Translations under genes and position numbers: made by a program
Shown: piece after piece, positions 22,230-30,332 of the stretch
Numbering within the stretch: the first letter of the stretch is position 1
How the letters are laid out: the number at the start of each line of letters is the position of its first letter
The notes under the pieces: model-generated
What the model was told of the DNA's origin: nothing
Database searches by the model: none
The model's input: the letters and a program-made list of their open reading frames with translations, nothing else
Assembly (NCBI GenBank): GCA_947463975.1
Contig: CANHUW010000002.1
Coordinates: forward strand, 1-31,610
DNA: 31,610 bases
Direction: 5' to 3'
From: Bacteroidota bacterium
GTDB lineage: Bacteria; Bacteroidota; Bacteroidia; Chitinophagales; Chitinophagaceae

Positions 22230-23651
22230 ATGCAAATTCATTTTTCTACAAGAGAAGCGGAATTATTACATGCAGTTGCCAAAGCGGCATCTGTACTGGA
22301 TATTCCTGCATTTGCGGTAGGTGGTTTTGTTAGAGATAAAATCTTAGATAGACCTACTAAGGATATTGATATTGTTTGCATGGGTGATGGTATGGAATTG
22401 GCGCAGGCATTTGCTAAATTATTCAAACCAACACCTCCAGTAAGTTTATTTAAAACCTTTGGGACAGCGCAAGTGAAATTTCAAGATATTGAAATTGAAT
22501 TTGTAGGCGCTCGAAAAGAAAGTTATTCTAAAGATAGTAGAAAACCTCAAGTGGCACCGGGGACAATTGAAGATGATCAAAATAGAAGAGATTTTACGAT
22601 TAATGCATTAGCAGTTGAATTATCGGATGCGCATTTTGGAACGATTATAGATCCATTTGGTGGATTAGAAGATTTGGGAAAAGGCGTTTTAAAAACACCC
22701 TTAGCGCCTGATCAAACTTTTGACGATGATCCATTAAGAATGATGCGTGCAATTCGCTTTGCAACTCAACTAGATTTTACCATCACCGATGCAACATTTC
22801 AATCCATTCAAAGAATGGCTAATAGAATTAAAATAGTTTCACAAGAAAGAATTACCGATGAGTTGCAAAAAATAATGTTGACCAATAAACCTTCAAAGGG
22901 TTGGTATTTATTAAAAGACGCAGGCCTATTAGATCATATATTCCCTTTATTGTTACAATTAGAAGGTGCTGAAACCCTGGATGGTATTGGGCATAAAGAT
23001 AATTTTTCACATACTTTACAAGTGTTGGATAATGTAGCAGTTCAATCTGATGATATCTGGTTAAGATGGGCTGCCTTGTTGCATGATATAGCTAAACCTA
23101 AAACTAAAAGATTTGAACAAGGTTTTGGTTGGACTTTTCATGGGCATGAAGTGGTGGGTGCGAGAATGGTCCCTAAAATTTTCACTCATTTGAAATTACC
23201 ATTAAATGAAAAAATGAAAATGGTTCAAAAACTAGTAGCACTGCATTTAAGACCTATTTCTTTAACCAAAGAAAATGTTACGGATAGTGCCATTAGAAGA
23301 TTGTTGTTTGATGCGGGTGATGATATTGAGTCTTTAATGTTATTATGCTCCGGTGATATTACCAGTAAAAATCAAAATAAGGTCAGAAGATATTTGCAAG
23401 GTTTTGAATTAGTGAAACAAAGAATTATAGAAGTAGAAGAAAAAGATAAGATAAGAAATTGGCAACCGCCCATTACAGGAGAATTGATCATGGAACATTT
23501 TGGCATCCCGCCTTCCAAAGAAGTGGGTATCATTAAAGACGCTATTAGGGAAGCCATTTTGGATGGGGTAATACCTAATGCATATGACCCTGCCTATGCT
23601 TTTATGATACAAGAGGCAGCAAAACTTGGCTTAAAACCCATTAGTGCATAA
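22230..23651 (+). CDS. cca: CCA tRNA nucleotidyltransferase with HD domain
   Basis: A 473-residue class II nucleotidyltransferase that builds or repairs the 3' CCA end of tRNAs. The head domain has G31GFVRD (nucleotide loop) and K44-D45-I-D47 (catalytic carboxylates), followed by RRDFTINALA and DPFGGLEDL; the neck has DDPLRMMRAIRFATQLDF. The C-terminal half holds an HD phosphohydrolase domain (WAALLH285D286IAKP, with HGHE further on), which in relatives repairs 2',3'-cyclic ends. Class II CCA-adding and poly(A) polymerase enzymes are hard to separate by sequence, but this form is the single copy type of Bacteroidota. ATG 22230 is chosen because the alternative TTG is in the -7 box. Confidence 0.94.
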   Translation: MQIHFSTREAELLHAVAKAASVLDIPAFAVGGFVRDKILDRPTKDIDIVCMGDGMELAQAFAKLFKPTPPVSLFKTFGTAQVKFQDIEIEFVGARKESYSKDSRKPQVAPGTIEDDQNRRDFTINALAVELSDAHFGTIIDPFGGLEDLGKGVLKTPLAPDQTFDDDPLRMMRAIRFATQLDFTITDATFQSIQRMANRIKIVSQERITDELQKIMLTNKPSKGWYLLKDAGLLDHIFPLLLQLEGAETLDGIGHKDNFSHTLQVLDNVAVQSDDIWLRWAALLHDIAKPKTKRFEQGFGWTFHGHEVVGARMVPKIFTHLKLPLNEKMKMVQKLVALHLRPISLTKENVTDSAIRRLLFDAGDDIESLMLLCSGDITSKNQNKVRRYLQGFELVKQRIIEVEEKDKIRNWQPPITGELIMEHFGIPPSKEVGIIKDAIREAILDGVIPNAYDPAYAFMIQEAAKLGLKPISA

Positions 23652-23713
23652 TTGTTACATATTTTCATTTTCTAAGGCTAATAAATAGTAAATTAGCGCT
23701 TCAAAATCACCTT

Positions 23714-24316
23714 ATGGCCATTTTAAAGTTTAGAGTTTATTGGGAAGAGGAAGATGCAATTTATAGAGATGTCTTGGTGAGGCATACACAACATTTTTCT
23801 GATTTTCATCAAATCATTTTGAAGGCCTTTGAATTCGATCAAAAGCATGACGCAACTTTTTTTAGAAGCAACGATAATTGGCAAAGAGGTAGAGAAATTA
23901 GTAAGGAAGTATATCAAAAAGAATATCCCGTTGCTCCATTATTGATGGATGAAACAACTATTGCTTCAGAAATAATGGACACCAATCAACACTTTATTTA
24001 TTTATACGATTTTAATAAATCCTGGACTTTTTTGGTGGAATTGATTCAGGTAATTAAAAATGCAGATGCGGATATGAGTTTGGAGTATCCGATAATCTCT
24101 AGAGTGGAGGGTGTGGGTCCCATGCAATATGGTACCAAAGGTTTATTGGGCGAAAAATTTGCAGATATAGAAGAAAAATATGATTTAACTGAAGCGGGTG
24201 AAGGCTTTGGTGAAGAAGGCGAAGAAGAAGACTCGGAAGCCTCTGATGAAGAAACTGGGGATGATGATGGCGGTGATAACGAAGGTTTTTTTGATGATTC
24301 ATCCGAAGCATTTTAA
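23714..24316 (+). CDS. PRiA4b ORF-3-like protein (IS1096 passenger TnpR-like) with acidic tail
   Basis: A 200-residue soluble protein. Residues 1-135 match the pRiA4b ORF-3/IS1096 passenger fold: FRVYWEEEDAIYRDVLVRHTQHFSDFHQIILKAFEFD and the signature Y-D-F-x-x-SW-x-F-x-VEL (YDFNKSWTFLVELI). Despite the family name there is no recombinase motif and no transposon here. The last 45 residues are almost entirely Glu, Asp, Gly and Ser, an acidic disordered tail. The biochemical role is unknown. It is 11 nt ahead of miaA on the same strand, a pairing I believe is frequent in Bacteroidota, so it may be co-translated with a tRNA-modifying enzyme. Confidence 0.82.
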   Translation: MAILKFRVYWEEEDAIYRDVLVRHTQHFSDFHQIILKAFEFDQKHDATFFRSNDNWQRGREISKEVYQKEYPVAPLLMDETTIASEIMDTNQHFIYLYDFNKSWTFLVELIQVIKNADADMSLEYPIISRVEGVGPMQYGTKGLLGEKFADIEEKYDLTEAGEGFGEEGEEEDSEASDEETGDDDGGDNEGFFDDSSEAF

Positions 24317-24327
24317 ATACAATTCAA

Positions 24328-25224
24328 TTGTCTAAGACGGTTTATATTATTGTTGGTCCCACTGCTGTTGGGAAGACTGTATTGGCTATTCAATTAGCAA
24401 AGCATTTTCAAACCGAAATTATTTCTGCAGATGCAAGACAATGTTACAAAGAACTAAGTATTGGTGTTGCAAGGCCAAGTCATGAAGAATTAAATCAGGT
24501 TCCACATCATTTTATTGCTAATCATTCTATTGATGAAATAGTAAACGCTTCTGTTTTTGAAAATGAAGCATTATACATTTCTGAAAAACTATTTCAGCAA
24601 AAAGAGCATATTGTGATGGTGGGCGGAACAGGTTTGTATATTAAAGCCTTCTGCGAAGGCTTGGATGATATTCCTAGTATTGATCCTTCAGTAAGAACAA
24701 GCATCATTCAATCATACGAATCCAACGGTTTGATTTGGTTACAAAATGAATTGGCTCAAAAAGATCCTGCATATTGGGAACAAGCTGAGCAAGAAAATCC
24801 GCATAGATTAATGCGTGCTTTGGAAGTATATATAGGATTAGGAAAGTCTATTCTCTCATATCAATGTCATCAAAAAAAACAAAGACCTTTTACTGTTAAA
24901 CTGATTGGCTTAGAAATGGATAGATCCTTACTTTATGAAAGAATTAATACTAGGGTCGAGCAAATGGTTGCTCACGGATTAGAAAAAGAAGTACAATCTC
25001 TTTTACCTCAATTTTCATTGAATGCGCTTCAAACAGTAGGGTATAGAGAGTGGTTGCCCTATTTTAATCAGGAGCAAAGTCTAGAAAGGGTAATTGCAGC
25101 AATTCAACAAAACACTAGACAATATGCGAAAAGGCAAATGACCTGGTTTAAAAAAGACCCTACTGTTCAATGGTTTGATGCCTCAGCACCTCATTTACTA
25201 GATACGATAATTAGAAGCCTTTAA
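24328..25224 (+). CDS. miaA: tRNA dimethylallyltransferase
   Basis: A 298-residue enzyme that prenylates A37 of tRNAs reading UNN codons. Key features: P-loop G10PTAVGKT17, DARQCYKELSIGVARPS (family DSRQVY..IGTAKP), the substrate loop MVGGTGLYIKAFCEG, and NPHRLMRALEV and TVGYREW motifs, ending with RQYAKRQMTWFKKD. Length is normal. The only reasonable start is TTG 24328, 11 nt after the previous stop; no in-frame ATG lies before the P-loop. Asp-Ala-Arg in place of Asp-Ser-Arg at the catalytic segment retains the Asp. Identity very confident. Confidence 0.96.
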   Translation: MSKTVYIIVGPTAVGKTVLAIQLAKHFQTEIISADARQCYKELSIGVARPSHEELNQVPHHFIANHSIDEIVNASVFENEALYISEKLFQQKEHIVMVGGTGLYIKAFCEGLDDIPSIDPSVRTSIIQSYESNGLIWLQNELAQKDPAYWEQAEQENPHRLMRALEVYIGLGKSILSYQCHQKKQRPFTVKLIGLEMDRSLLYERINTRVEQMVAHGLEKEVQSLLPQFSLNALQTVGYREWLPYFNQEQSLERVIAAIQQNTRQYAKRQMTWFKKDPTVQWFDASAPHLLDTIIRSL

Positions 25225-25234
25225 CATTTATTTA

Positions 25235-25266
25235 TTTGCTCTAATCTGGCTTTCGTACTAGATTTA
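25235..25266 (+). promoter_or_regulatory. Promoter TTTG-N20-TAGATTTA for the M16 operon
   Basis: TTTG (25235-25238), 20 bp, TAGATTTA (25259-25266; one mismatch to TAnnTTTG) lie 26 nt before the ATG at 25293, with consensus spacing. Confidence 0.55.
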
Positions 25267-25292
25267 CCTTTCAAAATTTTAAATTTTATAAG

Positions 25293-26618
25293 ATGAAAAA
25301 ACAGTTTTTTTTAAGCTGTCTATTGCTATTTATTGGAGCAACGGCATTTGGACAGTCAATTCAATTTGAAAAATATGTATTACCCAATGGATTAAAAGTA
25401 ATCTTACATGAAGACCATAGTGCCCCTGTTGTAGCAGTGACAGCTTTATATCATGTAGGTTCCAAAAATGAAGACACTGCAAGAACTGGATTTGCGCATT
25501 TCTTTGAACATTTGTTATTTGAAGGTTCTGAAAACATCAAAAGAGGAGAGTTTGACAAATATGTTACCAACGCTGGAGGTGCTTTGAATGCGAATACTTC
25601 TCAGGACAGAACTTTTTATTATGAGTTACTCCCTTCTAATCAAGTGGAATTGGGTCTTTGGTTGGAGAGTGAAAGAATGATGCATGCTAAGATTGAGCAA
25701 GTTGGAGTAAATACACAAAGAGAAGTGGTAAAAGAAGAAAAACGTCAAAGAATGGATAATCGTCCATATGGTAGTTTTTTGAATGAGATGTTGAAAAGAG
25801 CTTTTAAAGTACATCCATATAAATGGTCTCCTATAGGAAGTATGGAACATTTAAATGCTGCGAAATTAGAAGAGTTTATTCAGTTCTATAAAACCTATTA
25901 TGTACCTAACAATTGTGTTCTTTCTATTGCTGGTGATTTTAATAAGGCTGAATTAAAAGAAAAAATAGCTGCTTACTTTGGATCTATTCCTAAAGGCACT
26001 ATTGCGATCAATCGTCCCAACATCAAAGAACCAGCATTGGGTGGTGAAGTAAGAGATATCATCTATGACAATATTCAATTACCGGGTGTGTTTCAAGCCT
26101 ATAGGGCACCCAAGCAAGGAGGTGATGAGTACTATGCCTTTAATGTATTGTCTACTATTTTGAGTGGGGGTGAATCTTCAAGAATGAATAAATCATTGGT
26201 AGATAAAAAACAACAAGCTGCAGCTGCGCAATCTGTTCCTTTCTTTAATGAAGATGAAGGTTTGTTGATTGCATTAGCTATTGCAAATGTGGGCGTAAAG
26301 ATTGAAACATTAGAACAAAGTATGGATAGTGTAACAGATCAATTAAAAAAAGAATTGGTAAGTGAAAGAGAATTCCAAAAGGTGAAAAACCAAATTACTT
26401 CTGAACTAGTTTCTAGCAAAGCAACGATGGCTGGTATTGCAGAAAGTTTGGCAAATAATGAAGTATATTTTGGAGATGCCAACTTGATTAATACAGAATT
26501 AGAAAAATACAATAAGGTTACAAGAGAAGATGTTTTAAATGTTGCTAAAAAGTATCTAAACAAAGATAACCGAGTAGTCTTATATTATTTACCTAAGCAA
26601 AAAAGCGCTTCAAAATAA
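25293..26618 (+). CDS. M16-family zinc protease (active subunit), exported
   Basis: A 441-residue insulinase/pitrilysin-type protease. The signal peptide is MKKQFFLSCLLLFIGATAFGQ. The inverted zinc motif H69-F-F-E72-H73 and the distal ligand in REVVKEE149K are present, followed by the RMDNRPYG segment. The second half carries the non-catalytic M16 repeat (ILSGGESSRMNKSLVDKKQQA). It should be periplasmic, degrading peptides or misfolded protein. It is followed after 26 nt by a second M16 gene that lacks the zinc site; the two probably form an alpha/beta pair like mitochondrial processing peptidase or bacterial M16B heterodimers. Family very confident, substrate unknown. Confidence 0.94.
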   Translation: MKKQFFLSCLLLFIGATAFGQSIQFEKYVLPNGLKVILHEDHSAPVVAVTALYHVGSKNEDTARTGFAHFFEHLLFEGSENIKRGEFDKYVTNAGGALNANTSQDRTFYYELLPSNQVELGLWLESERMMHAKIEQVGVNTQREVVKEEKRQRMDNRPYGSFLNEMLKRAFKVHPYKWSPIGSMEHLNAAKLEEFIQFYKTYYVPNNCVLSIAGDFNKAELKEKIAAYFGSIPKGTIAINRPNIKEPALGGEVRDIIYDNIQLPGVFQAYRAPKQGGDEYYAFNVLSTILSGGESSRMNKSLVDKKQQAAAAQSVPFFNEDEGLLIALAIANVGVKIETLEQSMDSVTDQLKKELVSEREFQKVKNQITSELVSSKATMAGIAESLANNEVYFGDANLINTELEKYNKVTREDVLNVAKKYLNKDNRVVLYYLPKQKSASK

Positions 26619-26644
26619 ATTTAACTTATTTCAATTATCCTATT

Positions 26645-28708
26645 ATGAAAAAAATATTCAATATAATCATCTGTTTTTTACCCATTGCGGCATTTTCGCA
26701 AAATATTGACAGATCCAAGGCGCCGGTTCCTGGAAAAGCACCAATCATTCAAGTGGCCAATCCAGTTAAATTCACTTTAGCGAATGGTTTGAAGGTATAT
26801 GTAGTTAAGAATACAAAATTACCAAGAGTCATTGCACAATTAAGTTTTGATGTGGATGGATTCAAAGAAGGGGATAAAGCAGGTTTAGCTGAGATGGCTG
26901 GCCAATTAGCAAAAAGAGGGACTACAACTAAATCTAAAGAACAATTAGATGAGGCAGTTGAATACTTAGGGGGAAGTTTATCTACTTCTAGTACAAGTGC
27001 GGTAGCAATTTCATTAAAATCAAATTTCCCTACTTTGTTTGGGTTATTATCTGAAGTGGTTTTACACCCAGCTTTGAATGCGGAAGAATTAGAAAAAGTT
27101 AGAAAACAAACTATTTCTGGTATTGAAAGCAATAAAGATGATGCAGATGCCATTGCTAATAATGTGGTGAAAAAATTAGTGTATGGTGCCAATCATCCAT
27201 TTGGCGAAATTATGACTACCAAAACAGTAAATGCTATCAAAGCAGAAGATGTTAAATCTTTCATTGGGGATTATTGGAAACCCAATATTGCTAGCTTGAT
27301 TTTTGTGGGTGATATTGAACCAGCAGATGCTAAAAAATTAGCAGAAAAATACTTTGGTGCATGGCAAAAAGGAACTGTTCCTGTGCAGCAATTTGAGAAA
27401 TCTGCAAGACCTGCAAAAACATATATTGCTGTTGTGGATAGACCTTCATCTGTTCAAAGTGTAGTAACTATTGCAACGCCGCTTCAATTAGTGAAAGGCG
27501 CTCCAAATGATATTCCTGCAAATGTGATGAACAATATTTTAGGAGGTGGTTTTTCAGGAAGATTATTCGCTAATCTTAGAGAAAAGCATGGGTTTACCTA
27601 TGGAGCCTATTCTTCTTTAGAAACCAATAAGTATGTAGGTATTTTTAAAGCAGAGGCTTCTGTAAGAAATGAAAAAACAGATAGCTCTATTCAGGAAACA
27701 CTTGCAGAGATTAATACGATTCGTTCTGTGAAAGTAGACGATGGTGAATTATCTAGAATGAAAAATTATTTAGCAGGTGGTTTTGCAAGATCTTTGGAAA
27801 ATCCTACTACCATTGCAGGATTTGCATTAAATATTGAAAAATATAATTTACCAGCTGATTATTATCAAAAGTATTTAACCAATTTAGCTTCAGTGAGCGC
27901 ATTACAAGTTCAAGAAGCGGCTACCAGTTTATTACAGCCCTCACAAATGCATATTGTAGTTGTGGGTGATGCTAAACAAGTTGCAAAAGGTTTAGAGAAA
28001 TATGGAGAAGTTAAGTATTTTGATATAGAAGGGAATGAAATAGCTGCGCCAAAAGAAGTAAAAGTAGATGCATCCTTAACATTAGATGTATTAATCAATA
28101 AAACGGTGGAAGCAATGGGAGGAAAAGCTTCTATTGAAAAAATCAAAGATGTTCAATTAAATGGTAAAGTAGGAGTGATGGGTCAATCCATTGATGTTGT
28201 TCAAAAAATTATTCAACCAGGAAGTGCTGTGATGTTAATGTCCATGGGTGGTATGGTTATCTCAAAACAAGCAGTGGTGGATGGAAAGTATGAAGTAAGT
28301 CAACAAGGCATGCAAGCGCCTATTACTGATGATTTAAAAGAAGGCTTAGACGAATCTTCTTACTTGGTACCTGAGTTAATGTATCAGCAAAAGGGGTACA
28401 AGCTAGCTATTGTTGGAATGGAGCAAGTGGAGGGCAAAGATGCCATTGATGTTGAGATCACTGCGCCTTCTGGTAAAAAATCACATAGATTCTATGATAA
28501 AGAAACTTATTTATTAGTGAAAACAACCAAAGTCGAGAAAGGTCCACAAGGTCCTGTTACACAACAACAGTATTATAAGAACTATCAAAAAGTAGATGGC
28601 GTAGCTTTTGCAAAAGAAGCAGTGATGGATCTAGGGCAATTTAAAATGAATCTAAACTTTGAAACTATCAAAGTAAATCAAGGTCTAAAATTAGAAGATC
28701 TTAAATAA
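26645..28708 (+). CDS. Catalytically inactive M16 partner with extra C-terminal domain, exported
   Basis: A 687-residue protein with signal peptide MKKIFNIIICFLPIAAFSQ. Residues 35-460 are two M16 repeats. At the zinc site GLAHxxEH is replaced by G-L-A-E83-M-A-G86-Q87, so it cannot bind zinc in the usual way, while the R/Y substrate-binding motif of inactive subunits is kept (SGRLFANLREKHGFTYGAYSS, about 301-320). Residues 475-687 form an added domain with beta-strand pattern (IKDVQLNGKVGVMGQSIDVVQ, HRFYDKETYLLVKTTKVEK) reminiscent of LolA/LppX-like or outer membrane lipoprotein sorting folds; that comparison is tentative. It is in an operon with the active subunit. A bidirectional terminator follows. 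Confidence 0.9.
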   Translation: MKKIFNIIICFLPIAAFSQNIDRSKAPVPGKAPIIQVANPVKFTLANGLKVYVVKNTKLPRVIAQLSFDVDGFKEGDKAGLAEMAGQLAKRGTTTKSKEQLDEAVEYLGGSLSTSSTSAVAISLKSNFPTLFGLLSEVVLHPALNAEELEKVRKQTISGIESNKDDADAIANNVVKKLVYGANHPFGEIMTTKTVNAIKAEDVKSFIGDYWKPNIASLIFVGDIEPADAKKLAEKYFGAWQKGTVPVQQFEKSARPAKTYIAVVDRPSSVQSVVTIATPLQLVKGAPNDIPANVMNNILGGGFSGRLFANLREKHGFTYGAYSSLETNKYVGIFKAEASVRNEKTDSSIQETLAEINTIRSVKVDDGELSRMKNYLAGGFARSLENPTTIAGFALNIEKYNLPADYYQKYLTNLASVSALQVQEAATSLLQPSQMHIVVVGDAKQVAKGLEKYGEVKYFDIEGNEIAAPKEVKVDASLTLDVLINKTVEAMGGKASIEKIKDVQLNGKVGVMGQSIDVVQKIIQPGSAVMLMSMGGMVISKQAVVDGKYEVSQQGMQAPITDDLKEGLDESSYLVPELMYQQKGYKLAIVGMEQVEGKDAIDVEITAPSGKKSHRFYDKETYLLVKTTKVEKGPQGPVTQQQYYKNYQKVDGVAFAKEAVMDLGQFKMNLNFETIKVNQGLKLEDLK

Positions 28709-28726
28709 ATTTCTAATACAGATAAT

Positions 28727-28758
28727 AAAAAAACGCTCCATAATTGGAGCGTTTTTTT
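28727..28758. terminator. Bidirectional terminator between M16 operon and FadL-like gene
   Basis: AAAAAAACGCTCC (28727-28739) and GGAGCGTTTTTTT (28746-28758) form a 13-bp perfect stem with loop ATAATT. The A run on one side and T run on the other serve both convergent transcripts. Confidence 0.92.
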
Positions 28759-28781
28759 ATTGGTATAAGTTTTTTAAATAA

Positions 28782-30293
28782 TTAGAATTTGATTCCGTAT
28801 CCGATACTTAAAATTATTCTATTATTTTTTTGTTCTGCATAATAGTTGTCTTTGTCAATTAATCTATAAGGAAATAAGGCGTCTTTTGATGAGATATTCA
28901 TAATGGTAAAATCGATTAAATGATTTCCCATTCTATATCCTAAACCCCCGCTTATACTCATTATGGCAGCACTAATTGAATTATCTTTATAAGGTGATCC
29001 ATAATATGCTGCACCTGCTCTTGCCAACCATGCATTACTTAATTTTAACTCTGATCCTACTTTTAAGTTGATAGCATTTTTATAATTGTTCTTAATTGTA
29101 GTATTCAAATCTTGGTAATAGTTGATAACAGATTGATCATTGTCTAAAGTGTAATATTTGGTTCCAGCAAAATTCACAAACTCTACATCTGCACTAATAA
29201 ATCCTAGTGGCTGTGTTGGTTTGCTTGGGCTTGCAAAGAAATAACTGCCGCTCAATATTGCTTTTGTAGGTGTACTTACATTATAGTTGCTAAATCTTGG
29301 ATAAAAATTATCACTAAATTCATTTCTTAAATCATCTGAACCAATCCCGCCAGTGAATTCATTACTATACATAGATGCGTTCACAGCATCGCTGAAGCTA
29401 ATTAGTTGTGGGGTATGAAGTGTTAAGCCCATTCTAAAAAATGCTTCAGGTTTGTAAATTAATCCCAACTTTGCACCGATACCAAAACCTTTAGAACTGT
29501 AATTTTCGAAAAAATCAAAAAGGCCTTGGTTATTAGAAGAATAGGATTCTGTGTAGTTTAGGGAACTGCTATAATTAATCATTGGCAAAACGATTGATCC
29601 TCCTAAATACAATTTATCTTGAGTATTACTAGCCCATGTAAAACTCATTTCATTATAACTTCCAGTAGTGGTTGCATCATAAAACTGATTCACATTTCCC
29701 TTAGCAATAGCTTGATAATCTGTCACATCTTTATTGTTATCAAATATGGGTGTTACCAATTTTGAAATGTAAGCTAAAGAACTTCCGTAAATATAATTTT
29801 GTTGTGCTTGTGTTAAATTCGCACCATCGTAATACAATTGATCTGCAAATTTTTCCAAATAACTGCTATAGTTGTTTTGGCCTTTAAAGCTATAGCTATT
29901 GTTATAGTCTGCAAGTTTGGTATAACTTATAGAGAAATTATTCTTCTTATATTTATTTCTTCTATTTTCATCAGCGAATACTATACCAGTAATTCCCAAA
30001 TTCATATTATTATTATCAATACTTGTTTTGTTACCAAAATAGTTAAATTGATTTTTGTTTGCATTAAAGTTGGGAGAGATATAGAACTCGTTTGATTTAT
30101 AAAAGCCTAAGCCTGCCGGGTTGATACTTGTTGCAGACAGGTCGCCTCCTAATGAACCCATTGCACCACCTAAAGCATTACTTCTAGGTGTTCCGTTTGG
30201 CGCAAACCAAGACAATCTTAATGCATCTTCTGGAGTTTGAGCGTTTAGTTGTATCGCCGAGCCCATTAATACTAAGAATAAAAATTTCTTCAT
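28782..30293 (-). CDS. OmpP1/FadL-family outer membrane protein
   Basis: A 503-residue beta-barrel protein. The signal peptide is MKKFLFLVLMGSAIQLNAQ. The mature N-terminus has the family hallmark GTPRSNALGGAMGSLGGDLSA followed by TSINPAGLGFY (the plug/hatch region with NPAG), then long alternating strands rich in Asn, Ser and Tyr, ending in IILSIGYGIKF with a C-terminal Phe. FadL-type channels admit long-chain fatty acids or other hydrophobic compounds; in Bacteroidota many serve unknown substrates, and some relatives (PorV) act in type IX secretion, but this one is longer and not clearly PorV. It lies 39 nt behind the Gly/Trp-rich lipoprotein gene on the same strand and may be co-transcribed with it. 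Confidence 0.87.
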   Translation of the reverse strand: MKKFLFLVLMGSAIQLNAQTPEDALRLSWFAPNGTPRSNALGGAMGSLGGDLSATSINPAGLGFYKSNEFYISPNFNANKNQFNYFGNKTSIDNNNMNLGITGIVFADENRRNKYKKNNFSISYTKLADYNNSYSFKGQNNYSSYLEKFADQLYYDGANLTQAQQNYIYGSSLAYISKLVTPIFDNNKDVTDYQAIAKGNVNQFYDATTTGSYNEMSFTWASNTQDKLYLGGSIVLPMINYSSSLNYTESYSSNNQGLFDFFENYSSKGFGIGAKLGLIYKPEAFFRMGLTLHTPQLISFSDAVNASMYSNEFTGGIGSDDLRNEFSDNFYPRFSNYNVSTPTKAILSGSYFFASPSKPTQPLGFISADVEFVNFAGTKYYTLDNDQSVINYYQDLNTTIKNNYKNAINLKVGSELKLSNAWLARAGAAYYGSPYKDNSISAAIMSISGGLGYRMGNHLIDFTIMNISSKDALFPYRLIDKDNYYAEQKNNRIILSIGYGIKF

Positions 30294-30332
30294 AATGATT
30301 TATTTAAACAATTTCTTTTATCGCAATTTATG

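Noticed and set aside
23714..24316. Mobile element, because of the IS1096-passenger/TnpR family name
   Set aside because: No recombinase residues, terminal repeats or target duplication; the neighbours are core genes.
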